Of a stretch of DNA of 64,000 bases, positions 25,701 to 34,931 are shown one piece after another; the first letter of the stretch is position 1, and every line of letters starts with the position of its first letter. Position numbers and translations under genes: made by a program. The notes under the pieces were generated by a model. It was not told where the DNA came from. It ran no database searches and saw only the letters and a program-made list of their open reading frames with translations. Origin of the DNA: Gyrodactylus bullatarudis (lineage: Eukaryota > Platyhelminthes > Monogenea > Gyrodactylidea > Gyrodactylidae); the NCBI GenBank assembly GCA_012064415.1, contig SSNU01000294.1, forward strand, positions 124,001 to 188,000, written 5' to 3'.

Positions 25701-28700
25701 CGTAAGAAACTTATTACTATGCACTTGAGATTGGAAAATTAAAGGTGATCTTGGAGTTATTCCACTATATTTATATTAGGGTAGGCCAAATATTCCTAGC
25801 CTTAATCTCATTTCTAAGATGATTGAAAACTAAGCATTTTTTCTTGTAGAACCATACTTTTTCGAGTTTGTTCTGATGTACTAAATCTCGATAGAAAATG
25901 ACAATTTTAGAACAAGCGCCAAGATTTTTTCAATGAAATTTACTACGAGAGAGGATAAAATTGAGATTTCTGAATAGTTTTTGTAACATTTTGACCAAAA
26001 ACAGGGCTTATAGGAAAAACTGGGTCATTTTTGAAGGAAATTTCTAGGAAATTAGGTAATTATTTTATACATCAGAACATGAAAACATTTCATTTTGGTT
26101 TTCAAAAATGTGTTGTTTCTGACTGTTTTAGCTCATTTGGAAAAGTCGTTATCACAATTGACAAAACCTCTTATTTGCAGTAAAGTAAACAACTCTTTAT
26201 ATTCTCTACTCCTGCCCTTTCTTTCCTATTTCTGTTGAGAATGAAAATGAGGTCATCTGATTCTGGACATTGGAGTTATTCTGTAGTTCAACTAGAATAA
26301 TAACTCCAAATTGTCAGGAAATCCTACTTGTTCCCCCACATAGTTTAGCTTGCAGAGATTGATAAAATCTACTACAATTTATATGTATGTAAATCAAATT
26401 GATGTCATTAAACTGGAGTTTTCCAAGGAACAAAGGAATTAATGAAACGGAAAAATGTTTATTGGAAAGCCTTGGTTTCTAACGTCGTTAAACTTGGACA
26501 GATAGAAGTGGAACTGAGGAGTAAAATTAATCCAAAAATTCATGAATTGTATATATGAATTTTTCTTTCGAATGGTGTGAATTGATATGAAGTTGGGAAT
26601 CTATGATTTTTACAGAAATCTCGATTTTTTCATCAATCATTCGAATTTGTTAAAGATTATCTGGAATCCTACTCATGCCGCCCCCTTTTACCATTTGAAG
26701 AAAAATCATTTTTATGAAAAATATGGTCATTTTTCGAATTCCCATTTGGCGCCAAAATCCCATTTTTTCGAACTTTGAGCTAAAAATTTTTATTGATTTG
26801 AAAGTGGGAGGCTGATCGAAAGAGTTTTTTCAGGATCAAGATTAGACAAGAAAATCAATTCAACTGAATCTGATCTTAAGCATAATCACATTATCGTTTG
26901 GGAGTGGGATTTCGATTTTTAGATCATTTTCACTACTTGAAAATCAATGAAATTTCGACAATTCAAAATATCTCGAAAATGGGGAAACTGTCGATAATTT
27001 GACGGCGCTGTTCAGCTTTATTATTTAATCTTGATCCTGAAAATCAATTTTTGATCAGCCTCCCACTTTCAAATCAACAAAAATTTTCAGCTCAAACTTC
27101 AAAAAAATGGGATTTTGGCGCCAAATGGGAATTCGAAAAATGACCATATTTTTCATAAAAATGATCTTTTCTGATTTTTTTTCTTCAAATGGTAAAAGGG
27201 GGCGGCATGAGTAGGATTCCAGATAATCTTTAACAAATTCGAATGATTGATGAAAATATCATAGATTCTTAACTTCATATCAACCAACTTTATATCGATA
27301 GTCGGTGTTTGGTCTCAAAGGAGAACCGAAGAAAATAAAGCTTTATTCACCAAAACAAATCTTCCGTTCGTTCTTAACTCCAAGTCAGCAGCCCAAAAAT
27401 ATCTTTGAGGAAATCAGGCACAACTTATGTCTTCCAATGAAAAAGAATAGTCAACTAGATGGCCATGAAATTCATTAGAAAGGAAAATTCTACTCTCTTT
27501 CAATCTTTGTTTATTTGATGTGAGTTAAGTTCTCAAAGATTAATTCATACAACACATATAAACATTAGCATTGCCTTGACAACCCTTGAGAAGAGAGGAG
27601 ACAATTTCCAACTTGAAGTAGAGATAATAATAACTCAAAGAAGGAACATTAATTTCCCAAATTACATAAGGGAAGAGAAAGATGGAAGAGAGTTACTCAC
27701 CTTCTCAAAGCGAGTACGCAGACCTTGGGCAGTCCAGACACCGACATTTGAGCAATCTTGAGACATGTTTGTCAGTATATTCTTGGTGAAACGATATTGT
27801 TCAGAGTCCTTATTCGTTGAACTGAGAATGCGATTAACAAATGAGTTGAGAGGGCCAGTATGTGAGCCATCGCCATTAGCCGGAAAATTGATTGCACTCG
27901 CGAGACTTTCCACAGCTAGCCAAATGGACTGGGTCTCTCTGGCGACTCGGTCGGAGTCAGCACGTCCTAAATGAAAAAAAAATCAAATTAAATTTAAAAA
28001 AAATAAATATTAGAAAAGTAGATTTAATTGAAGATGGTTTTTTCAGATCTTGACCAAATAGGAATACTAAGTTTTTTAGATAAAATTAAAGAGAGCTCTG
28101 GTTACAAGCATCTCATCCATTAAAGAAGGTACTTGACAATCTCAGTACCGAAACGTCTGGAAGAAGAGGCTTTGGAAATAGGAAATAAGGTAAAAATTCA
28201 AGTAACTTTTTTAGGTTGTTTTTACATTGGAAAACATGGAGTTTTGTAGATAGATGAAAGAGATCAAAGTTTATTTTTCAAGAATGTACAATATCTAGCT
28301 CAAGGTAGGGGAAAGATAAAAAGATTTGTTTTAAGTCAAAAAAATTTTTTTTTTCTTTATTGCATGAGTAAGGAGAAGGTTTGATTTATTCTCCTTCCCG
28401 ACTCACTAAAATTTGAGTACAAAATCAAAGGTAAATTTTTTTACTACTTTATTTTCATTCAAAAGTATATATATATATACTGATATATTCAACTATATTG
28501 ATTCAAACATGGTATTTTACTCATCTGCAAAGAAATGCATTCAAGCCTACCTTGGTGAAACTTTAATATTTCAATTAGCACAAACTCAAGGAAATTAATA
28601 ATAAATATATACAGAAAGATTATAGGAATGAAGAAGAGGATATTATTGTTGATATGCCAATGTATGTGTAGTTTGTAGGGAGTGGAGGGAGAATTTTATT

Positions 28701-31700
28701 TAAAATTTGCTAATTTCAATATTCTTCCCACTGGGAAGATTATTATAATTCCAAGGAGAAAAAAAGAATTAAAGATGGAGGGAAACATCTTAGTTTGATT
28801 TATATGAATAAACTCAAATGGCATATTCTACCCGCCATGGGATAGATGGCCAAATAAGGCCGAGTGTGGCTGTGTTGAATTATGAAAATAGAAAAAAAAC
28901 AATTCAAATGATACCAAATACAATATAATTTCTTATAAACTTTCATATTAAGAACGTTTTTTTATTTCATCAAAGTTTAAATGTGAAATATAATTATATT
29001 TATATGGATTATAATCCATATATAATTAGAATCTAAATTTATTTTCTAGTAAATTCTCGATTGATTGAAATCAACAATACTCTTGTGAATTCTACTAATT
29101 AAGAAGGAGTCTAATTAACTAAAAATGGAGACGTCTGTAATGATAGCATGACTTGCTTTAAATAATTTGAGAGGAAAAGTCAAGATGCCCTATGAAAGAT
29201 TTTCCATTATGGTACGTATCAACGGATAGTAGCCTCAAATTGGTGGAGGATAAGACCATCAAAATCTTATCCTTGATCAAAATGTGTTCTGTGTAACCCA
29301 TGGAAAATATCAGATACATTTCTAGAAATTGGTTCAGGAAATTCAAGACTTAAAGCTTGTAATGCCAATAGGATTCGAGTCTCAACCACTTGTAAATGCA
29401 ATCATCTATAGAAGATATCAAAACAACTCATTGAGTTCTTTAGGATCAAAAACAATCTCTAATACCCCATCTAGAAGCTCAAAATCTATTTTCTTCCCAA
29501 AGAGATGTGTCAAAACCCAAATGCTCAAATTAATAATTTACAAAAGTGTTATCCTGTCTAAGATGGACCACTGCTCTAGACTCTTATATTTCTATATTTA
29601 AAGACTTTTTTAAAGATATTAAATAAATAAACCTTGTACATCAAAAAAGACCAAATAATTATAAAACGTTTTTCTTTTCAACCGAACAGCAAATTGAAAT
29701 TTAGAATTATTATTCAAGTTAAAAAAAGACTTTCAGCTCTATTTAACAAGCTATCGTTTAGAAGACTTTTAAAAAATTCTAGTTAGTGGACGAGAATATC
29801 TCATCCTCTAGAATATTTTTGTGAGAATCTTCATCAGAACAGAGAAATAATATATAAAATTTCGTATCCTGTCATATTACTAATACTAATGATTATAATA
29901 TGTACGGATATGTGTATTATTTCTAGTGATGGAAAGAGATTATTTGGCTTAATAAAAATGGGAAAGAACCAGGCAGAGTTAAGTAATTCTCATATTTGTG
30001 TTTGAACTCTATTCTACTCAAGTAAAAGATGTTTAATAAGAAAAGATTAAATTTCAGAAAGATAATTCAAGGATATCATTTGTGTATGAATGTAACTTTG
30101 ATAAGTTTACAGGTAAGTATGGATTTGTTAAAACGAAGAAAAAACTACTAAACCAACAAGTTGAAGTAGATTTTTGATTGACTTATTTTCTGGAAAAACT
30201 CAAATAAACACACACATGTTACTCCAACTCAATCTGGAAAAAGGAAACAAGACCATATGTGGCTCTTCTTCCCATCGAAGAGTGAGATCTCCAGACCCTC
30301 TACTAAGTTCATGCAAGTTAACATACACAAAAGTAAAGAGAGCAACACGCCAATCACTGGAATTTTTCCCAGGATATTTTTTATTACATTCCTGATTGTA
30401 TACGATGATAAGACAATAAAAATTGATTTATGTTAATTTTTTCCTTCTAGGTGGATTATGAAAATGTGTATCATAAAATTTCATTACTTCCACATCATAC
30501 TGTATTATTATTTACAGTTATTTTGTAAGAGAAAATATTTTTTTACTACATTAAATAAATTAAGTTTTATCAGTGAAATTGAATAATTAAAGCACCAACA
30601 AACCCATCTAGCCCCTCTATCTCTCTTCATGTCAACACACCTGAACATAAATTGGGAATATAGATCAGTGATCAATGATCAGATGGATAGACCAAGTTAA
30701 ATTACTTACTATAATTACTCATTATAATAAAAAGAGATGACTTACCATCAACAACTTTCTCGATGGCTTCCATCCTCTTGATCCAAATCTGTATGGCAGC
30801 ATCAAAGGATTCTTGTTCCTTTGTAATGATTTCACGTTTCCTAATTTCGAATTGCTTTTCCATTTCGGCTTCTTTCATCTTCAGGACCTGTGACAATTGT
30901 TCACCGTGACGTGCGAGAGCATTGGCCAATTCATTGTCAATCTTTTGAGCAGTTTCCTGTTTCCACTTGTGACGTTCGAGAGCCATTTCACTCTTGAGTC
31001 GGTCAAGCTCCTTCTTGAGGGTAGCCTCTGCTAGTTCTTGATCGATTTGTTTTTGGTAGCTAATGGACTCATTGAGTCGTTCGAGTTCAGTACTCTCAGC
31101 TTGTTCAAGGCATGCTTGCATGGCCTTTAGTCTTTCCTCAGCCATCATAAGAAGTGCATTCGCCTCAGATAATGATCTGTTTTCAGCTGGAAAATTTGTG
31201 AATATACTTTAAAGTAGGTAGGCAAAGTTTTTTCCCATAAATTTTGTAGAAATCATCGAGTGAATCCAAGTCCAAACCGACTACTTACGCTTTGTTTTGG
31301 AAGCATTGGTTACAATATCATTGACGTCAGCCTTCATAACCTTGTAAATGTTTTTCATCAGATCTGATGACTTGATTACTGCAGAAAGGTCATTCCTTGT
31401 ACGTTTAATCTATCGTTATAGAATTAGTATTAGTTTTAAACTCATAAAAGGAACTATTATTACTTACGTCCAAGAGGTTAGTTTCCAAATTAAAATTAAG
31501 ATTATTGTAGGCACTAATGATCTTGAAAGTGAGCTCTGATGATCCCAACTCTCGGTCATTGCCTAATGATTGTATGGTTTTGGTTAAATTTTCCAATTTG
31601 TCTCTGAAATGATTAAATTTGAAAAAATTAGATAGAAAGATTTCAAAAATACCTATCCCTAATTCAGGTATTTTTCCACATCAACTAGTTCTAACAACAA

Positions 31701-32443
31701 CTTACTTGGCTTCTTTGACACTTTTATCTGATCGATCCTTCTCCAGGTCGGAAAGTTCAGAGATTTGGTCAACCTTGTTGAGACGAGTTTTGAGATTTTT
31801 CTCCCTGGTCTTTTTCAGGGACTTTAACTCGTTAATGTACTCTTGCATGCTCTTTTTGTAAGCAAAAAGATCATTAATGGCACGGTTGACAGTCAGCTCA
31901 GTTTGAGTGATAACATCGTTCATTTCCTCATCAATATTGGAGGATTTTTTAGGGTCGGTGGTATTTTCTTTCGGTGGAGATGATTGGGGCTTTAGTTCGA
32001 CAATAGGTCTTTGAAAATTAGCTATTATCTTACTTAATATCTAAAGTTTCAGCTGGTTTAGTCTCTTTCAAAGGAGGAGGGAATGGTTCTTTTGATACAA
32101 TCTTTGGTTTTGAAGGCTCATAGAAACCAACATTTTTCTCGAAAAAATCAAAAGTAGACTTTGTGGAGGGAGCCTGTTCGATAGCCATTCTTCTTGCATC
32201 TTCAGACATATATAGGATTCCTCCTCCTAGCAGTGTGGAAAGTATAGTTAACTTGGCTAGACTCTTGAAGGGATTAAAAGATTTGCTATTTGGTTCTGCA
32301 CCGGAATCGGTACTTAATGTGGACGTTTTTTGAAGAGCAATAGCTCCCAACCTCTTATTGGAGATAAAGCTCTAAAAAAGTTATTATTTAAAGATTACCT
32401 TTTGCAGGGAAGCAAGATTAACGTATCGAAGTTTATTATTCAT
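16760..32443 (-). CDS. IMMT: MIC60 / mitofilin, MICOS core subunit
   Basis: Inner mitochondrial membrane protein that holds cristae junctions and scaffolds the MICOS complex. Exons: 32443-32399, 32371-32034, 32008-31706, 31603-31468, 31409-31289, 31186-30746, 27966-27701, 17155-16760; total 2046 nt, 681 aa (human about 758). All junctions are GT-AG and keep frame. The basic N-terminus (MNNKLRYVNLASLQK) suits a mitochondrial presequence. A single membrane segment lies near residues 45-65 (LAKLTILSTLLGGGILYM). Coiled coil spans roughly 130-450. The C-terminal mitofilin signature is clear: SIWLAVESL, GVWTAQGLRTRFEKVYETCRSVA, and a tail with LSSCQRAVNQGNFNLAIRLL and DWIRDARNYLE. The start codon is the first ATG and sits 130 bp from the POC1 start. 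Odd points are the 27- and 25-bp first introns beside a 10.5-kb last intron. Confidence 0.93.
17890..17945 (-). ncRNA. Hammerhead ribozyme motif, type I (intact core)
   Basis: Minus strand, in order: stem I 3' strand ending GGTGTA; CTGACGA (17931-17925); stem II GTCC, loop TAATAA, GGAC; then GAA followed by ACGCGT and A, with predicted cleavage after GTA at 17901; stem I 5' strand TACATC, which pairs with GGTGTA (one G-U). All conserved core bases (CUGANGA, GAAA, UH) are present. Stem III is the self-complementary hexamer ACGCGT with no loop, so a dimer or multimer is the likely active form. Schistosoma SM-alpha hammerheads share the CUGANGAGUCC...GGACGAAACGCG pattern. Activity is inferred, not shown. 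Confidence 0.8.
17945..17955 (-). promoter_or_regulatory. B-box-like pol III promoter element
   Basis: GGTTCGAATCC on the minus strand matches the tRNA T-arm/B-box consensus exactly and lies just 5' of the hammerhead. Copies 2 and 3 have related forms (GTTCAAATTCC; AGGTTCAAATACC). This suggests a tRNA-derived SINE head. A convincing A box is not visible in this copy. Confidence 0.55.
20747..21081. repeat. Inverted repeat with hammerhead motif (family 1, copy 2)
   Basis: Arms of about 90 bp (20747-20838 and 20990-21081) are reverse complements with some mismatches. They share GGATTAGCCCATGTCG with copy 3 in the ninein-like gene. Between them, on the plus strand, lie a B-box-like GTTCAAATTCC (20846-20856) and a hammerhead-like core at 20860-20912. 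Confidence 0.85.
20860..20912 (+). ncRNA. Hammerhead-like motif, probably decayed
   Basis: CTGACGA (20870-20876), stem II ATCC, loop aaaaga, GGAT, then GAAAC (20891-20895) are all present. Stem III reads ACGCGC instead of the palindrome ACGCGT, so the conserved U before the cleavage base is lost at the aligned position. GGCATA before the core can pair with TATGTC downstream as stem I. Probably a mutated, inactive relative of copy 1. Confidence 0.6.
23866..24010 (+). repeat. Dispersed repeat family C (copy 1)
   Basis: In the last MIC60 intron. It aligns over at least 140 bp with 50545-50700 and shares TTTATATGTTAACC, GACCCGGC, TATAAC and ATGAGTTTAGAGTCTAA. Similarity may extend upstream to about 23835 (ggaaggtccc). 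Confidence 0.7.
24453..24855. repeat. Decayed inverted repeat
   Basis: aattccaaaagtagcc at 24453 pairs with ggctacttttggaatt ending at 24855. An inner segment (24510-24525) pairs with 24725-24740. The 3' side carries an extra repeat of the GGGGCTA segment. The centre is very AT-rich. It looks like an old foldback element. Confidence 0.5.
25287..25345 (-). ncRNA. Hammerhead-like motif, family 2, copy a
   Basis: Minus strand, in order: TCCA; CTGAAGA (25328-25322); an extra A; GGTAC, a 12-nt loop, GTACC as a 5-bp stem II; then AAAA where the consensus needs GAAA; ACGT; cleavage triplet GTC; TGGA, which pairs with TCCA as stem I. The G12-equivalent is mutated to A, so this copy is probably inactive. 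Copy b at 28110 keeps GAAA but has lost CTGA, so the two together imply a complete ancestral motif. Confidence 0.6.
26584..27281. repeat. Inverted repeat, about 260-bp arms, member of a dispersed family
   Basis: Arms 26584-26844 and 27026-27281 are reverse complements with few differences; the spacer is about 180 bp. Related segments occur in the GPCR intron (about 660-740) and in intron 1 of the third innexin (about 53870-54290, spacer and inner arm). A short motif, aaatcgagatttctgtaaaaa or close variants, recurs near 9715 and 15965. No coding capacity; non-autonomous MITE/foldback family. Confidence 0.85.
27967..30745 (-). other. MIC60 intron 6, 2.8 kb
   Basis: The donor GTAAGTC follows VVDG and the acceptor is CATTTAG. 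It holds the family-2 hammerhead-like motif, a 22-bp perfect palindrome at about 29001-29022 (tatatggattataatccata plus two bases) and an unrecognised 90-codon plus-strand frame at 29329-29601. No supportable gene. Confidence 0.65.
28110..28170 (+). ncRNA. Hammerhead-like motif, family 2, copy b
   Basis: In order: TCCA (28116-28119); TTAAAGA where CTGAAGA is expected; GGTAC (28128-28132) pairing with GTACC (28145-28149) as stem II; GAAACGTC (28150-28157); then TGGA, pairing with TCCA. Stem III would be the palindrome ACGT with no loop, and the cleavage triplet is GTC. It is the inverted counterpart of the copy at 25287-25345 and lies in the preceding MIC60 intron (27967-30745). Confidence 0.6.
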
Positions 32444-32573
32444 TTCTTAGATTTGAAATTAAATACTGTTGAAACAAATTGGCACTACTCAAATTAACTT
32501 TTGAGTGTTTTATCACACACTTGTTTCAAATATTTCAAATTAAAATTTGATTTTAATAACAGAAACTCACTAG
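32444..32573. promoter_or_regulatory. Bidirectional promoter region, MIC60 / POC1
   Basis: Only 130 bp separate the two divergent start codons. The stretch is AT-rich. No TATA box or other clear element stands out. Both core promoters and 5' UTRs, or trans-splice acceptors if the organism uses spliced leaders, must fit here. Confidence 0.55.
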
Positions 32574-34392
32574 ATGGTATTCAATCCTTTATTTAAGTTT
32601 TCTAGGAAGAACCCATTTTAGAAATTCAGTTCAACGGACACAAGAATGCTATATCATCTGTTGATTTTGATTCGAAATCTTGCACTTTAGGTAACTTTGA
32701 TTGTATTAAACTGACTAAGCTTCATCATCTCTTGATTCTCGTGTCTATATATGGAACATTTTGGATGAGAAGGAGTCTTTACGGCTTTGTGGCCACTCCG
32801 ATGTTGTCTTCTTTGCCAAGTTTGCCCCAAACGATGAGTATTTACTTACGGCATCTCGTGATAGAACGATGAGGGTTTGGAATTTGGAATCGTAGGTTTA
32901 AAATAAATGGTTATTCTATTCCCAGAAAAGACTCAGTTATATTCTCCGGACACAAGTTAATGGTTAATTGGGCTGATATTAGTGAGAACAGCCAACAAAT
33001 TGTTTCTTGTTCTAATGACCAAGTGATCAAATTGTGGAATGTTATGAGACACAAGTGTATCTCCTCTGTGAAGGCCCACTCTAATTGGATAAGATGTGTC
33101 AAGTACTCTACTAATAATAAGCTTATTGCATCTACATCGGATGATAAATCAATAAAGTTATGGGACCCTAATACAATGAAATGCGTTGATACATTTACAG
33201 AACCCGGTTCCTTCTCTAGACACTTGGATTTCCATCCAACTGATTATTTTCTAGCCACAGCCTCCAACAAGAATCCGTGTAAACTTTGGGACCTGCGTAA
33301 TCGTCAAGTTCTCCAGCATTACAACCAGCACAAGGGCCCGGTTAATCAGGTTAAATTCTCGCCCAATGGAAATTATCTCATGTCCACTTCGGATGATACC
33401 ACAATAAAACTTTATGATCTTTTAGTTGGCAAACCCATCTTCACATTACACGGTCATGATAGATCAGTTATAGCTGGAACCTTTTCCAAGTGCGGTGAAT
33501 ATTTTGCATCTGGCTCAGTTGACAATCGTCTCTTTGTCTGGAAGGCTAACAATAAAAAAAGATATAGCACATCAACACGAACGTCAGAGATAAATTATAA
33601 GATGGAGGATGGCGTGAACGATCATGATCTAGCCGATTCATGTCAGATTGTCAAGAGATCTCGACCCTCGACTATTGTCGAATTCCGAGGATCTAAAGTA
33701 CACTTTACCCCGAATGAATTACCCATTTCTGAGAATGAAAGTGAGCATTCTGATGAGAAAGAGAACAAACCAGTTCTTGTCGATAATGTGAGTTTTTATC
33801 AATCCTTGTTTCTCATTACTTCAAATTAACCTAATGTATACTGGCAAAGACACCCTTACGGATCTTTTTTACATCATGTAAATTAAATATATCTTCTAGC
33901 ATGTATTGGTCAATCTGTAGAAAAAGAAAAGGGGTTAAGTATTTATTACAAACTAAAAATCAGAATTCTAAGAGTAATAAATCTGATAATATGAAATTTA
34001 TCACTCGAAGGAAAATTAAGATTACCCTGATAAAAATTGAGTCAATCTATGCTGAACAGCTCCATGAGGAACTATTTGGTTCAAAATTAGGAATAGAAAT
34101 AACTTAAAAGTAACAAAACAAATTCGCTTAGAAAAAGAAAAGAGACAACCTATTTATTCAATCTGAATTTCAATAGATGTTTAGACAGAATATCTTTGAT
34201 TAATTATCCATAAACTAAAGAAAATGAATTTGTAGATGAGAAATATTAATAATCTTCATCTTTTAGAAAATGTCCTTGACTAAAATTTTAACAGAGCTCA
34301 ATCTGTTATCCAATAAACTTGAACATTTCAACGATAGACTCAACAGAATCGAAGAACGCATAATTAATCTCGAGGGGAAGAATCAATCATGA
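32574..34392 (+). CDS. POC1: POC1 centriolar WD40 protein
   Basis: Centriole/basal-body protein needed for centriole stability and ciliogenesis. Exons: 32574-32576, 32606-32690, 32720-32891, 32926-33787, 34267-34392; 1248 nt, 415 aa. Introns are 29, 29, 34 and 479 bp, all GT-AG and in frame. The N-terminus MEEPILEIQFNGHKNAISS and seven WD40 repeats follow the POC1 pattern (LASSSLDSRVYIWN, LLTASRDRTMRVWN, IASTSDDKSIKLWD, LQHYNQHKGPVNQVKFSPNG, YFASGSVDNRLFVWK). An acidic linker leads to the POC1 C-terminal helix (MSLTKILTELNLLSNKLEHF...IEERIINLEG). Exon 1 codes only the initiator Met. The final helix settles POC1 over other WD40 proteins. Confidence 0.93.
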
Positions 34393-34427
34393 AATAATAA
34401 TTATTTTGATATTACATATTATACAGT

Positions 34428-34433
34428 AATAAA
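34428..34433 (+). terminator. AATAAA poly(A) signal of POC1
   Basis: AATAAA lies 36 bp after the POC1 stop codon, a plausible position for cleavage and polyadenylation. Confidence 0.55.
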
Positions 34434-34647
34434 ATTACATTTAATACTCAAACACACCCCCATTGTCTTTTTTCAATTTGAAAATTAATCTAAATTTTTA
34501 TTGATTCATGTTCGTATATGCGAATAACTCCTCTCCAGTGGATATGTATATATATATATATCATGCATAATTTACATTATGTAATATTCTTTTTCACATT
34601 TCTTACTGACCAAACAGTTTCCCATTATTATTCAGACAAGTCGGAAA

Positions 34648-34674
34648 ATGGCTCAAATTAGGAACTTCTTCGAA
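34648..34674 (+). other. Possible first coding exon of the ninein-like gene
   Basis: ATG opens a 9-codon exon (MAQIRNFFE) followed by a strong donor GTGAGT. It can splice in phase 0 to an acceptor just before ATCATGAGC at about 34929, giving MAQIRNFFE-IMSNSP. If unused, translation starts at the ATG at 34932. Transcript data would decide. Confidence 0.4.
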
Positions 34675-34931
34675 GTGAGTTCTTTAAATTTTTTCAACAT
34701 TGGATTGAATTAAAGGTTAATTAGAAAAACAGTACAGGAAAAATGGGATAGGGTAAATACAGTTTTAAACTCAGTTAATCAATAATAACTGTGAGAGAAT
34801 GTAGAAAAAATCTCGCCTAAGATCAATTGTTGACCATACATACATATCTAATCTTTGCATAAATACTGGTACATTTTAGTCGTAATAATAAAATCTGGAT
34901 TGATTAAATTAGTTGGTAATAAATTGAGATC

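Larger units (their letters stand above)
17156..27700 (-). other. Last intron of MIC60, 10.5 kb, rich in foldback repeats
   Basis: The intron is bounded by donor GTGAGT (after RFEK) and acceptor TTTATAG (before VYETC). It holds the hammerhead-bearing inverted repeats at 17732-18160 and 20747-21081, a decayed inverted repeat at 24453-24855, a family-2 hammerhead-like motif at 25287-25345, the 26584-27281 foldback, and a family-C repeat copy at about 23866-24010. Short open frames at 18381-18596, 19033-19230 and 22166-22354 were not recognised. Confidence 0.75.

Noticed and set aside
29329..29601. 90-codon plus-strand frame in MIC60 intron 6
   Set aside because: No family resemblance, TTG/GTG-type start, and antisense to no exon. 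Not supported as a gene.
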